Assembly: GCA_000719025.1 (NCBI GenBank)
Contig: JODP01000003.1
Span: forward strand, 1 to 64,000
Direction of reading: 5' to 3'
Length of the DNA: 64,000 bases
Source: Kineosporia aurantiaca JCM 3230
GTDB lineage: Bacteria > Actinomycetota > Actinomycetes > Actinomycetales > Kineosporiaceae
Below, piece after piece: positions 17,625 to 25,576 of the stretch. Position 1 is the first letter of the stretch. The number at the start of each line of letters is the position of its first letter. Below the pieces are notes generated by a model. It ran no database searches and was not told where the DNA came from. It was given only the letters and a program-made list of their open reading frames with translations. A program made the position numbers and the translations under genes.

Positions 17625-18632
17625 TCAGGGGCGGGGCACGGCCCCGGTGGACGAACGCACGACCAGCTCCGGCTCGAAGAGCAGCTCCCGGTCCATCGTC
17701 ATGCCACCGTCGATCTGGTTCAGCAACAGGGTCAGGGCGGCCCGGCCCATCGACTCGATCGGCTGGCGGATGGTGCTCAGCGGCGGGTCGGTGCAGTTCA
17801 TCAGGAACGAGTCGTCGAAGCCGACCACGGAGAAGTCACCGGGCACGCTGAGGCCGGCCCGGCGGACCGCCTTCACCCCGCCCAGAGCCAGGATGTCACT
17901 ACCGAAAATGGCGGCGGTGGCCTGGCGTTCGATCAGCATGGAGGCCGCCAGCTGCCCCCCTTCGACGGTGAACATGGTGTGCTCGACCAGCCCCTCGGAC
18001 TCCAGCCCGGCCCCGGCGACCAGCTTGCCGAAGGCCTCGCTCTTGCGCCGTGAGGGCACGTGGTCGGGCGGGCCGAGGACCAGGCCGATGCGCTCATGAC
18101 CGAGCGAGCGCAGGTGGGCGAAGGCCAGCTCGACCGCGGCTGCGTCGTCGGTCGAAACGGTCGGGAAGTCCAGACCTTCTACCGCGGCGTTCAGCAGAAC
18201 CACGGGAATTCCGCGGTTCTCGAGCTGGGTGAAGTGATCGTGGGCGGCATCGGCCTCGCTGGAGGCCCCGCCGAAGAAGACCACCCCGGAAACCTGCTTC
18301 TCCAGCAGCATCTCGACGTAGGCGGGTTCACTCATCCCGCCCGCCGAGCAGGTGCACAGCACCGGGGTGAGGCCGCGGTGCACGATGCCGCCGGCCAGAA
18401 CCTCGGCAAACGCAGGGAAAATCGGGTTCTGCAGCTCGGGCAGGATCAGCCCGACCAGCCGGGCCCGGTCGCCGCGCAGCTGGGTGGGCCGTTCGTAGCC
18501 GAGCACGTCCAGCGCGGCCAGCACCGACCGCCGGGTGGCCTCACTGACCCCCGGCCGGCCGTTCAGCACCCGGCTGACCGTGGCCTCGCTGACGCCGACC
18601 TTCTTGGCCACCTCGGCAAGTCGTCGCGTCAC
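17625..18632 (-). CDS. LacI-family transcriptional regulator
   Basis: This protein has 335 residues from GTG 18632. It has the canonical N-terminal LacI helix-turn-helix and hinge (RLAEVAKKVGVSEATVSRVL, VLNGRPGVSEATR) and a periplasmic-binding-like effector domain (LVGLILPELQNPIF, SVVGFDDSFL, STIRQPIESMG). The frame continues upstream to a TTG at 18680, but family proteins begin right at the helix-turn-helix, and two operator palindromes lie in that extension. It probably represses itself and the adjacent alpha-glucoside operon, releasing on sugar binding; this is inferred from position and operator sequence. Confidence 0.93.
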   Translation of the reverse strand: MTRRLAEVAKKVGVSEATVSRVLNGRPGVSEATRRSVLAALDVLGYERPTQLRGDRARLVGLILPELQNPIFPAFAEVLAGGIVHRGLTPVLCTCSAGGMSEPAYVEMLLEKQVSGVVFFGGASSEADAAHDHFTQLENRGIPVVLLNAAVEGLDFPTVSTDDAAAVELAFAHLRSLGHERIGLVLGPPDHVPSRRKSEAFGKLVAGAGLESEGLVEHTMFTVEGGQLAASMLIERQATAAIFGSDILALGGVKAVRRAGLSVPGDFSVVGFDDSFLMNCTDPPLSTIRQPIESMGRAALTLLLNQIDGGMTMDRELLFEPELVVRSSTGAVPRP

Positions 18633-18649
18633 GGTAAGAAGAGTACGCC

Positions 18650-18682
18650 CTTGCGCAAGTGGCTTGCGGACCTTGCGCAAGG
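18650..18682 (-). promoter_or_regulatory. Tandem LacI-type palindromic operators
   Basis: Two perfect palindromes, CTTGCGCAAG (18650-18659) and CCTTGCGCAAGG (18671-18682), lie 18-50 bp before the regulator start, with centres 22 bp (about two helical turns) apart. TTGCGCAA-type cores with a central CG are typical LacI-family operators. This spacing favours cooperative binding and autoregulation. Confidence 0.8.
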
Positions 18683-18702
18683 CGTCCCTGAAAAAGAGGG
18701 GG

Positions 18703-19236
18703 TCAGGCCTCGATTTGCTCTGGCGAACGACTGTTCGCGAGAACGAACACGGCCACCCCGGCCAGGATCAGGACGTCGCCGATGCTGAACACGTTCGCCA
18801 GCGGCCAGCTCTTCGGGATCGCGAAAACATCTCCGAGCCAGGGCAGATGGGGGTGGTCGAGGACGGCCGAGTTGGCGAATCCGTCTCCGGTGTCCAGGCC
18901 CGCGGTCCGCACCGCCCACCGCGACGCGGGCAGCGTCCCCCCGTTCACCGCGATCGTCACCGCGTTCGAGGCCGCTCCCAGGGCCAAGAGCGGAACGCCC
19001 CGGATCGACCGGTTCAGCCAGAGGAACCCGGCGGCCAGGCCGTAGCTGGCCACGTGCCCGGCGGCGTCCAGCCCGTTCGGCAGGTGCGGGAAGATCGAGA
19101 TCACCAGCACCTGCAGCCCCAGGGCGAGCGGCAGCAGCCACCAGGCCCGGATCGTCAGCTGCCCCAAGGGCCGGAAGCTGCCTCCGGTGAGCGGGACCGC
19201 CAGGACAAGCAGCAGGGCGATGACGCTCACGATCAT
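18703..19236 (-). CDS. DUF5317 family membrane protein
   Basis: This 177-residue protein has about five TM helices and the DUF5317 pattern: PLTGGSFRPLGQLTIRAWWL near the N-terminus, NGGTLPASRWA in the middle and a C-terminal GDVLILAGVAVF helix. Function is unknown. ATG 19236 overlaps the stop of the GGDEF-EAL gene in ATGA, so the two are translationally coupled. A link to c-di-GMP signalling is inferred only from this arrangement. Confidence 0.85.
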   Translation of the reverse strand: MIVSVIALLLVLAVPLTGGSFRPLGQLTIRAWWLLPLALGLQVLVISIFPHLPNGLDAAGHVASYGLAAGFLWLNRSIRGVPLLALGAASNAVTIAVNGGTLPASRWAVRTAGLDTGDGFANSAVLDHPHLPWLGDVFAIPKSWPLANVFSIGDVLILAGVAVFVLANSRSPEQIEA

Positions 19237-21362
19237 GCGGGCTTCTCCACCGGTTCCAGGTGTCCCGGGCGAGTGTGCGGCCGGACCGGGAGTTTCCCGA
19301 CCGCCTCCTCCCGCCCGTGGGCGTCCCACCTGCGCAACCACTCGTCGAACTCGGGGGCCGGCAGCGGAGCCTGGACGGTGTAGCCCTGGATCACCTCGCA
19401 CCCGAGAACCTGCAGATGCCGCCAGGTCTCGGCGTCCTCCACCCCCTCGGCGACCAGTCGCAGGCCGAGGTTGTGCCCCAGCTCGACGGTCGAGCGGACG
19501 ATGATCTGGTTGTTCTCGTCGCTGGTCATCCCCACGATGAAGCTGCGGTCGATCTTCAGCTCGTCGACCGCCAGGCGCTTGAGGTAGGCCAGCGACGAGT
19601 AGCCGGTGCCGTAGTCGTCGATGGCGATCTTCACGCCCCCCGCCCGGAGCATCGCCAGGACGGCCACCGCCCGGTGCGGGTCGGTCATCACGGTGTTCTC
19701 GGTGACCTCGAGGGTCAGCAGTTCCGGGGCCACCCGGTAGCGGGTGAGCAGGGTGTTCACCTGCTCCGGGAGCCGGACGTCGGCCAGGTGCCGGACCGAC
19801 AGGTTGACCGCCACCCCGAACCAGTGGCCCTGGTCCAGCCAGCTGCGGACCTGGGCGATCGCCTGTTCCAGCACGACCAGGGTGAGCTGGGTGATCAGCT
19901 CGGTGGTCTCGGCCACCGGGATGAACTGGTCGGCGCCGAGCAGTCCGCGGTCGGGGTGCCGCCAGCGCACCAGCGCCTCGGCCCCGACCACCCGGCCGGT
20001 GCGGACGTCGCACTTCGGCTGGTAGTACACGCTCAGCTGACCGGCGGCCAGGGCGTCGTGCAGCTGGGTGAGCAGGAGCAGCCGTTCGGTGGTGTTCGCG
20101 TCCTTGCTCGGGTCGTAGACCGCCACCCCGATGCCGTCCCCCTTGGCCAGGTACATCGCGATGTCCGCCTTGGCCAGCAGCGCCGCGCTGGAACGGGCGT
20201 GCTGCGGGGCCAGGGCGATGCCGATGCTGGCCCGCACCTCCAGCCGGACACCGGCCACGTTGACCGGCGCGTCCAGCGTCGCGGTGAGCCGCTCCGCCAG
20301 CTCCTCGGCCTGGGCCAGTGGGGCCCCGGCCCCGGACGGCAGCTCGGTCAGCACCGCGAACTCGTCCCCGCCGAGCCGGGCGACGGTGACCTTCTCCGGC
20401 ACCGCCGAGCGCAGGCGTCGCCCGATGTCCCGGATCAGCGCGTCCCCGGCCTCGTGCCCCAGGGTGTCGTTGATCTCCTTGAAGTGGTCCAGGTCGATGA
20501 ACATGACGCCGAGCGCCGTCCCGTCCGGCTCGGCCTCGGTCAGCATCCGGTCCAGCTGGAACAGGAAGAACGAGCGGTTGGGGAGCCCGGTGAGCGCGTC
20601 GTGCTGGGCGCTGTCCCGGTGCTCGAGCGCCAGCTTGGAGATCTCCCGGACCGCGATGACCGGCAGCAGGACGGCCGGGAGCAGCCAGAGGGAGAATTTG
20701 GAGACCGCCAGGCAGACCGGGGCCATGGCCACCATCGGCCCCAGCGTGGTGATGTTCTGGTGCACGTCGGCCCACAGCCGCCGGGCCGCGATCCGGCGGC
20801 TGGACAGGGCGATCACCAGCACCACGAGGCCGGTGTTGACGACGAAGTAGACCAGCGCCGTGCCGATCGCCGGCACCACGTCCTGGCTCCGGAACTCCTC
20901 CGGGGTCAGGAAGTCCTGGCCGGCCAGGAGGCAGAAGGTCCACCGGGCGGCCGCGGCGGTCAGCACGTACTGCCCGAGGTTGAACACCGGCCGGGACCAG
21001 TGCTTGCCCCGGGTCAGGTCGTCGACCAGCAGCGGGATGCACTGCGCCAGGATCACCAGGCCGAGCGGGGCGACCAGGATCAGCGCGACCGTGAAGGTGG
21101 CCGAGAGGGTGAGCAGGTACGAGCGGCTGTCCCGCAGGGCCACCTCGACCGAGGTCAGCTCCCCGATCGCGATCCCGAACAGGAGCAGCACCACGACCGG
21201 ACGGCCCACCCCGAACACCCGGGGCTCCAGCGCCAGCGCGGCCAGGGCCCAGATCAGGACGGGAAGGGCGGCCAGCACGACGCCGCCGATGTAGAGGCCG
21301 AGCGGAGTGACCGGCGACGAGACCCGGCGGGCGAGCGCCCCCCGGGTTGCGCTGCTCGTCAT
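19233..21362 (-). CDS. Membrane GGDEF-EAL cyclic-di-GMP enzyme
   Basis: This 709-residue protein has an N-terminal membrane region of roughly seven to eight helices, then GGDEF (LGGDEFAVL) and EAL (AEALVRW, EVTENTVM, DDYGTGYSSLAYL, ELKIDRSF, AEGVED) domains with all catalytic residues intact. No RxxD I-site precedes GGDEF. It can in principle both make and degrade c-di-GMP. ATG 21362 follows AGGA by 6 bases; a longer frame opening at TTG 21437 would run through a strong hairpin and is disfavoured. It is cotranscribed with DUF5317 and probably with the small gene upstream. Confidence 0.92.
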   Translation of the reverse strand: MTSSATRGALARRVSSPVTPLGLYIGGVVLAALPVLIWALAALALEPRVFGVGRPVVVLLLFGIAIGELTSVEVALRDSRSYLLTLSATFTVALILVAPLGLVILAQCIPLLVDDLTRGKHWSRPVFNLGQYVLTAAAARWTFCLLAGQDFLTPEEFRSQDVVPAIGTALVYFVVNTGLVVLVIALSSRRIAARRLWADVHQNITTLGPMVAMAPVCLAVSKFSLWLLPAVLLPVIAVREISKLALEHRDSAQHDALTGLPNRSFFLFQLDRMLTEAEPDGTALGVMFIDLDHFKEINDTLGHEAGDALIRDIGRRLRSAVPEKVTVARLGGDEFAVLTELPSGAGAPLAQAEELAERLTATLDAPVNVAGVRLEVRASIGIALAPQHARSSAALLAKADIAMYLAKGDGIGVAVYDPSKDANTTERLLLLTQLHDALAAGQLSVYYQPKCDVRTGRVVGAEALVRWRHPDRGLLGADQFIPVAETTELITQLTLVVLEQAIAQVRSWLDQGHWFGVAVNLSVRHLADVRLPEQVNTLLTRYRVAPELLTLEVTENTVMTDPHRAVAVLAMLRAGGVKIAIDDYGTGYSSLAYLKRLAVDELKIDRSFIVGMTSDENNQIIVRSTVELGHNLGLRLVAEGVEDAETWRHLQVLGCEVIQGYTVQAPLPAPEFDEWLRRWDAHGREEAVGKLPVRPHTRPGHLEPVEKPA

Positions 21363-21383
21363 GGCGTCCTGCTTCCGCAAGAC

Positions 21384-21414
21384 GTCGCCCCGGCCGGGGA
21401 CCGGCCGGGGCGAC
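21384..21414 (-). terminator. Strong hairpin just upstream of the GGDEF-EAL start
   Basis: A perfect 14-bp GC stem (GTCGCCCCGGCCGG and its complement) with a 3-base loop lies 22 bp before ATG 21362 and 52 bp after the stop of the 33-residue gene. It could terminate or attenuate transcription between these genes, or mask ribosome access. No T-tract follows. Confidence 0.5.
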
Positions 21415-21465
21415 GCCGCCGTTTCGGATGGGCTCAAAAGGGGCGGCGGTTCGCGGCCGGCGGGC

Positions 21466-21567
21466 TCAGCCCCACTTACCGGTAGCGCCCACCACCGTGG
21501 CGAGCGTGACCACGGTGGCCACGACCCCCGCTGCCCTGACGAACACGGTTGTCCTGATGCCGTTCAT
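21466..21567 (-). CDS. 33-residue single-helix membrane peptide
   Basis: The ATG at 21567 is preceded by an excellent Shine-Dalgarno (GAGGAGGG, about 5 bases before). It opens a 34-codon frame encoding a short basic N-terminus (MNGIRTTVF), one hydrophobic Val/Ala-rich helix (GVVATVVTLATVVG) and a GKWG end. Codon use is strongly GC3, as in real genes here. It could be a small membrane regulator or an upstream coupling ORF for the c-di-GMP enzyme. I recognise no homologue. Confidence 0.6.
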   Translation of the reverse strand: MNGIRTTVFVRAAGVVATVVTLATVVGATGKWG

Positions 21568-21864
21568 GAAGACCCTCCTCGTATCCGGCCAGACTCCTCG
21601 CCGCGCTGGCCCGCGAGTCGAAGTAACGGGAGGTCAGCAGCGAGCGATCCCGTCGGCTGGTTCAGCGACCACGCAGGCGTGGTCCACCTCGACGAGTCGA
21701 TTATCTCCACATTCGTCCCGATTTGGTACTTGGCAGTGGAGAACCACCCGAATCGGTCGGATCCGACCGTAAATCGTCACGTCCTTCATACCTGACATCG
21801 CCCGATGCACACACGCGCGCTCGGGTGAGACCTGAGTCACACTCCCTTCGCGAATACGCCCGTT
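21568..21864 (-). other. Regulatory region with palindromes upstream of the c-di-GMP operon
   Basis: About 300 bases lie after znuB. The 16-bp perfect palindrome CGGTCGGATCCGACCG sits at 21754-21769, the inverted repeat GACCACGC/GCGTGGTC at 21667-21684, and a degenerate Crp-like site TGAGA-N6-TCACA at 21826-21841. A 51-codon minus frame (21634-21789, MKDVTIYGRIRPIR...) spans much of it, with only a weak ribosome site (CAGGT) and no recognisable motif; I do not call it a gene. The lower GC content suggests that promoter elements lie here. Confidence 0.4.
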
Positions 21865-22707
21865 TCAGACCGCGCGGGTGCGGCCCTGCCCGAGCGCGAT
21901 CAGCCGGCTCAGCAGGTAGATCGCGAACGAGATGGTGGTGACGTAGGGGCTGATCGGGACGCTGCTGCCGAGTGCCAGCAGAATTCCGCCGATCATCGAG
22001 ACGGTGGCGAAGCCCATGCTGAGCACGGTGGCGCCGGCCGTGGTGGAGGCCAGCCGGACCGCGGCGGCCCCGGGGGTGACCACGATGCTCAGCACCAGCA
22101 GGGCCCCGACCACCTGCACCGCCATCGCCACCACCAGGCCCAGCAGCAGCATGAAGATCAGCGAGATCGGGCCGAGCGGGATCCCGCGGGCCTGGGCCAC
22201 CTCCGGGTCGGTGCTGGCGAACGCGAGCGGCCGCCAGATCAGCAGCATCACCACCGCGACGATCACCGAGATCACCGCCAGCCAGGTCAGGGCGGGCGTG
22301 TCGATGGCCACGATCTGCCCGGTGAGCAGGCCGAACTTGTTCGCGGCGCGACCCTCGTAGAGGGCCAGGAAGAGCACCCCGAGGCCGAGCCCGAACGGCA
22401 TCAGGACGCCGATCCAGGAGTTGCGGTCGCGGGCCCGCACCCCGAGCAGGCCGATCAGCACCGCGGCCAGGACCGAGCCGATCAGCGAGCCGGCCACCAC
22501 GTTCAGCCCGAGCAACAAAAAGCCCGAGGCCCCGGCGAAGGACAGCTCGCTGATCCCGTGGACCGCGAACGGCAGGTCCCGCATCACCACGAAGGTGCTG
22601 ATCAGGCCGCCGATCAGGCCCAGGATGAGCCCGGCCAGGAGGGAGTTGTGGACCAGCGGTAGGAGCTCGCCGTAGTCGTTGAAGTTGAAGACCTTGTCCC
22701 AGTTCAC
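21865..22707 (-). CDS. znuB: Zinc/manganese ABC transporter permease (ZnuB-like)
   Basis: This 280-residue permease of the ABC-3 family has about eight TM helices. Characteristic segments include HNSLLAGLILGLIGGLISTFVVMRD (given here as two runs: HNSLLAGLILG and LIGGLISTFVVMRD), FAVHGISELSFAG and VVTPGAAAVRLAS. GTG 22707 overlaps the ATPase stop (GTGA). The frame extends far upstream inside the ATPase gene, but that part is a shadow. With ZnuA and ZnuC it forms a high-affinity zinc importer; manganese cannot be fully excluded from this subunit alone. Confidence 0.93.
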   Translation of the reverse strand: MNWDKVFNFNDYGELLPLVHNSLLAGLILGLIGGLISTFVVMRDLPFAVHGISELSFAGASGFLLLGLNVVAGSLIGSVLAAVLIGLLGVRARDRNSWIGVLMPFGLGLGVLFLALYEGRAANKFGLLTGQIVAIDTPALTWLAVISVIVAVVMLLIWRPLAFASTDPEVAQARGIPLGPISLIFMLLLGLVVAMAVQVVGALLVLSIVVTPGAAAVRLASTTAGATVLSMGFATVSMIGGILLALGSSVPISPYVTTISFAIYLLSRLIALGQGRTRAV

Positions 22708-23522
22708 GCCGGCTCCACCTGCGCGGCGTGGTGGTCGGGCACCCCGACCACCACCAGCTGGTCGCGGACCCGGACCACGTCCACCGGGGTGCCGTACAGC
22801 CGGGTCAGCGTCTCCGAGGTCATCACCTCGTCCACCGGGCCGATCGTGAACCGGCCGCCGGCCAGGTAGAGCACCCGGTCGACGTAGGGCAGGACCGGGT
22901 TGATCTCGTGGGTCACGAAGACCACGCCGGTGTCGTGCTCGCGGCGGCGCCGGTCCACCACGGCCGACACCTCGCGCTGGTGGTTCAGGTCGAGCGAGAG
23001 CAGCGGCTCGTCGCACAGCAGCAGCCGCGGGTCGACGACCAGGGCCTGGGCGATCCGCAACAGCTGCTGCTGGCCACCGGACAGCCGGGAGGCCGGGGCG
23101 TCGGCGAACCGGGTCGCCCCGACCTCGGCCAGCGCCGCGTCGATCCGCTCCCGGCGCTGCCGGCGGTTCAGCATCGGCAGGCCCCACTGGTGCCCGTCGT
23201 ACCCGAACCCGACCAGGTCGCGGGCCCGGACCGGGGTCAGCGGGTCGAACCGGCGCTGCTGCGGCACGTAGCCGACCTGCCGCCGGGCCGCCTTCGGCGA
23301 TACGCCGAGCACGCTGATCGTGCCGGCCGACAGCGGCAGCAGCCCGAGCAGGCTCCGCAGCAGCGTGGTCTTGCCCGAGCCGTTCGCGCCGAGCACGGCG
23401 ACGAACTCACCCGGCCGGACCGTCAGGTCCAGATCTCTCCAGAGCGGCTCCCCGGCCTCGAAGCCGAGGGCGGCACCGCTGAGGCGCACCAGCTCGGTGC
23501 CCTCCACCATTTCGCTCATCAT
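22704..23522 (-). CDS. znuC: Zinc ABC transporter ATP-binding protein (ZnuC-like)
   Basis: This 272-residue ATPase has Walker A GANGSGKTT, Q-loop VPQQRRFD, signature LSGGQQQ, Walker B LLLCDEP and switch His in FVTHEI. The start is ATGATG at 23522/23519, overlapping the znuA stop; the second ATG is equally possible. It energises import by the adjacent permease. Confidence 0.95.
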   Translation of the reverse strand: MMSEMVEGTELVRLSGAALGFEAGEPLWRDLDLTVRPGEFVAVLGANGSGKTTLLRSLLGLLPLSAGTISVLGVSPKAARRQVGYVPQQRRFDPLTPVRARDLVGFGYDGHQWGLPMLNRRQRRERIDAALAEVGATRFADAPASRLSGGQQQLLRIAQALVVDPRLLLCDEPLLSLDLNHQREVSAVVDRRRREHDTGVVFVTHEINPVLPYVDRVLYLAGGRFTIGPVDEVMTSETLTRLYGTPVDVVRVRDQLVVVGVPDHHAAQVEPA

Positions 23523-24445
23523 CCGAGCGCCGAGGTTACCGCCTCGACATTGGCCTTCATCCAGGCCAGGTAGTCCTTACCGGCGGGCAGGGTCTCGGTG
23601 ACGCCGACCGTGGGCACCCCGTCCTGCTTGGCCTGGGCCAGCACCTTCTCCGTCTCCGGGCTGCTGGTCTGCTCGTTGTAGACGAACACCTTGACCTGGC
23701 CGCCGGAGAAGATCTTCAAGGTCTGGTCGAGCACCGCGACCGGGATGTCCGTGCTCTCCTCGACCGCCTCGCTGAACGCCGCCGGGGTCCGGTTCACCAG
23801 GCCCATCGCGTCCAGCAGGTAGAGCGGCACCGGCTCGGTGATCGCCGTGCCCTCCCCCGCGTGCGCGGCCTTGGCCGTGGCCTCCGCCTTGATCAGCGTG
23901 TCCACCTGGGCGTCGAAGGCCCGGGCGTTGGCGGTGAAGTCGGCCGCCCGGGCCGGGAGGGCCTGGCCCAGGTCGGCGGCGATCGTGTCGGCCACCTTCT
24001 GCACGGCCGGGAAGTCGTACCAGACGTGCTCGTTGAGCTCGCCGCCACTGGGCGCCTGGCGGCCGGAGACCTCCACCGCGTTGATCACCGGGGCCGAGCT
24101 GTTCGCCGTCTTCAGCAACTGGTCCATGAAGTCGTCGTAGCCGCCGCCGTTCTCGATCACCAGGTCGGCCTTGGAGACGGCCAGCTGGGTGCGGGTGTCG
24201 GAGGTGAACGAGTGCGGGTCCTGACTGGTGCTGCTGATCACCGAGGTGACCTCGACCGCGTCACCCCCGACGGTGGCCGCGATGTCGCCCCACACGTTGG
24301 TGGCGGCCACCACGGAGAGCTTGCCGCCGGCCGCGGCGGAGCCGGATCCGCTCGAACCACTGCCACAGGCCGCCAGCCCGAGCACCACCACGGCCGCCGC
24401 CCCCACTGCGAGGGTCCGCCCACCCCGTCCGCCGTTCCACGTCAT
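23519..24445 (-). CDS. znuA: Zinc ABC transporter substrate-binding lipoprotein (ZnuA-like)
   Basis: This protein has 308 residues from ATG 24445. A lipoprotein signal ends in lipobox GLAAC. The cluster A-1 metal-binding fold shows metal-ligand candidates in QDPHSFTSD, NEHVWYDFP and a C-terminal VFVYNEQTSSPETE segment. It lacks the long His/Asp-rich loop of many ZnuA proteins. The frame continues upstream for 48 codons, but ATG 24445 is placed just before the signal peptide and preceded by AAGGA. A Zur-like box 42 bp upstream supports zinc as substrate. Confidence 0.93.
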   Translation of the reverse strand: MTWNGGRGGRTLAVGAAAVVVLGLAACGSGSSGSGSAAAGGKLSVVAATNVWGDIAATVGGDAVEVTSVISSTSQDPHSFTSDTRTQLAVSKADLVIENGGGYDDFMDQLLKTANSSAPVINAVEVSGRQAPSGGELNEHVWYDFPAVQKVADTIAADLGQALPARAADFTANARAFDAQVDTLIKAEATAKAAHAGEGTAITEPVPLYLLDAMGLVNRTPAAFSEAVEESTDIPVAVLDQTLKIFSGGQVKVFVYNEQTSSPETEKVLAQAKQDGVPTVGVTETLPAGKDYLAWMKANVEAVTSALG

Positions 24446-24486
24446 CGCGACGCCGTCCTTCCAGTCCCTGAGCCGATGCAGCCAGT

Positions 24487-24519
24487 TGAGAATGATCCTC
24501 AGTAGCGTTTTCACGCTAC
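24487..24519 (-). promoter_or_regulatory. Zur-like box plus adjacent inverted repeat upstream of znuA
   Basis: TGAGAATGATCCTCA (24487-24501) is a 15-bp palindrome with one mismatched pair; its TGA-rich half-sites and central ATGAT match the actinobacterial Zur/Fur-type box. Directly next to it is a second perfect inverted repeat, GTAGCGT-TTTC-ACGCTAC (24502-24519). The pair sits 42-74 bp before the znuA start, where binding would block transcription when zinc is plentiful. Confidence 0.7.
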
Positions 24520-24651
24520 CACGCGATCGGCATGCAACCCGAACGGGCGCAGGCGCGTCTGAGGTGAGACGATCTTCGTGACCAGACACGGGATCAAAGC
24601 CGCTATCCGGACCACCCGGACCGACGCGGACAGGCAGGGTTGGAGGGCGTC

Positions 24652-25539
24652 ATGGGGCAGAAGACCGGCACCGCATCGACGGTGCCCACGACTGGTTCTC
24701 CCGGATCCGACCAGCAGACCCAGCCGCTGGCGGAGCATGCCGCCGGTGGTCTGGAGCCGCGCCGGGGCGTCCTCGGGCGCCGTCGGCCCGAGTCGGACCC
24801 CGACCAGGGCGGCAGTGGCAACGGCGACGGCAACGACGGGGGCTCGCGGTCGGGCGACACGATCGTCTACCGCACCGATCCGCCCCGCCGGCGCTCGCGC
24901 CTGCTGAGCCTGGCGATCGCCGTGGCGGTGCTGATCGTGGCCGGGGCGCTGGCCCTGAACCTGGCCACCGGGGCGCTGGACCGGCTGAACCCGTTCAAGG
25001 GCCTGTTCAAGAACGAGTCGATCGACCGTTCCGGCCCGGCGGTGCTCAAGCAGATCAACGACCTGGGCCAGTTCGAGGCCGCCAGCGGCTACTACGAACT
25101 GGTCGTGGACGTGGAGAAGGACGTCAAGCCGGTGCCGTCGTTCCTGGCCGGCTCGCACACCCTGTTCATCGCGGCCGGCACGGTCGACAGCGGGGTGAAC
25201 CTGAGCAACCTGGGCGACGGAGCGGTGCAGATGAACGGGGACCGCACCCACGCCACCATCACGCTGCCCGCGCCGACGCTCAGTTCCCCGTCGATCGACT
25301 ACGACCGCAGCTACGTCTACAGCCAGGACCGTGGTCTGTTCGACCGGGTGAAGGGCGCCTTCGGCAACAACACGGCCGACACCCAGAAGCTCTACGCGCT
25401 GGCCTCGCAGCGGCTCACCCAGGCCGCGACCGAGACCGACGACCTGCGCAACCGGGCCGAGAAGAACACCCGCAGCACGCTCCAGGGGCTGCTCCAGCCG
25501 CTCGGGTTCACCCAGGTCACGGTGAACTTCACCGAGTGA
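24652..25539 (+). CDS. DUF4230 family membrane-anchored protein
   Basis: This 295-residue protein has a long disordered cytoplasmic N-terminus rich in Gly/Asp/Arg, one TM helix (about 84-104, LSLAIAVAVLIVAGALAL) and an extracytoplasmic DUF4230 domain (GYYELVVDVEKDVKPVPSFL, GDRTHATITLPAP). Function of the family is unknown. ATG 24652 follows GGAGGG; the frame opens earlier at TTG 24640. It is divergent from znuA and ends at a shared terminator hairpin. Confidence 0.88.
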   Translation: MGQKTGTASTVPTTGSPGSDQQTQPLAEHAAGGLEPRRGVLGRRRPESDPDQGGSGNGDGNDGGSRSGDTIVYRTDPPRRRSRLLSLAIAVAVLIVAGALALNLATGALDRLNPFKGLFKNESIDRSGPAVLKQINDLGQFEAASGYYELVVDVEKDVKPVPSFLAGSHTLFIAAGTVDSGVNLSNLGDGAVQMNGDRTHATITLPAPTLSSPSIDYDRSYVYSQDRGLFDRVKGAFGNNTADTQKLYALASQRLTQAATETDDLRNRAEKNTRSTLQGLLQPLGFTQVTVNFTE

Positions 25540-25543
25540 GCCC

Positions 25544-25576
25544 GATCAGGGGACGGCACCGGCCGTCCCCCTGATC
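25544..25576. terminator. Bidirectional terminator hairpin
   Basis: The inverted repeat GATCAGGGGACGGC / GCCGTCCCCCTGATC (one bulged C) with a 4-base loop lies between the convergent stops at 25539 and 25575 and touches the stop codon of the minus-strand gene. Confidence 0.7.

Noticed and set aside
19260..21485. Plus-strand open frame of about 740 codons opposite the second GGDEF-EAL gene
   Set aside because: Antisense shadow with His/Gln/Asp-rich low-complexity translation.
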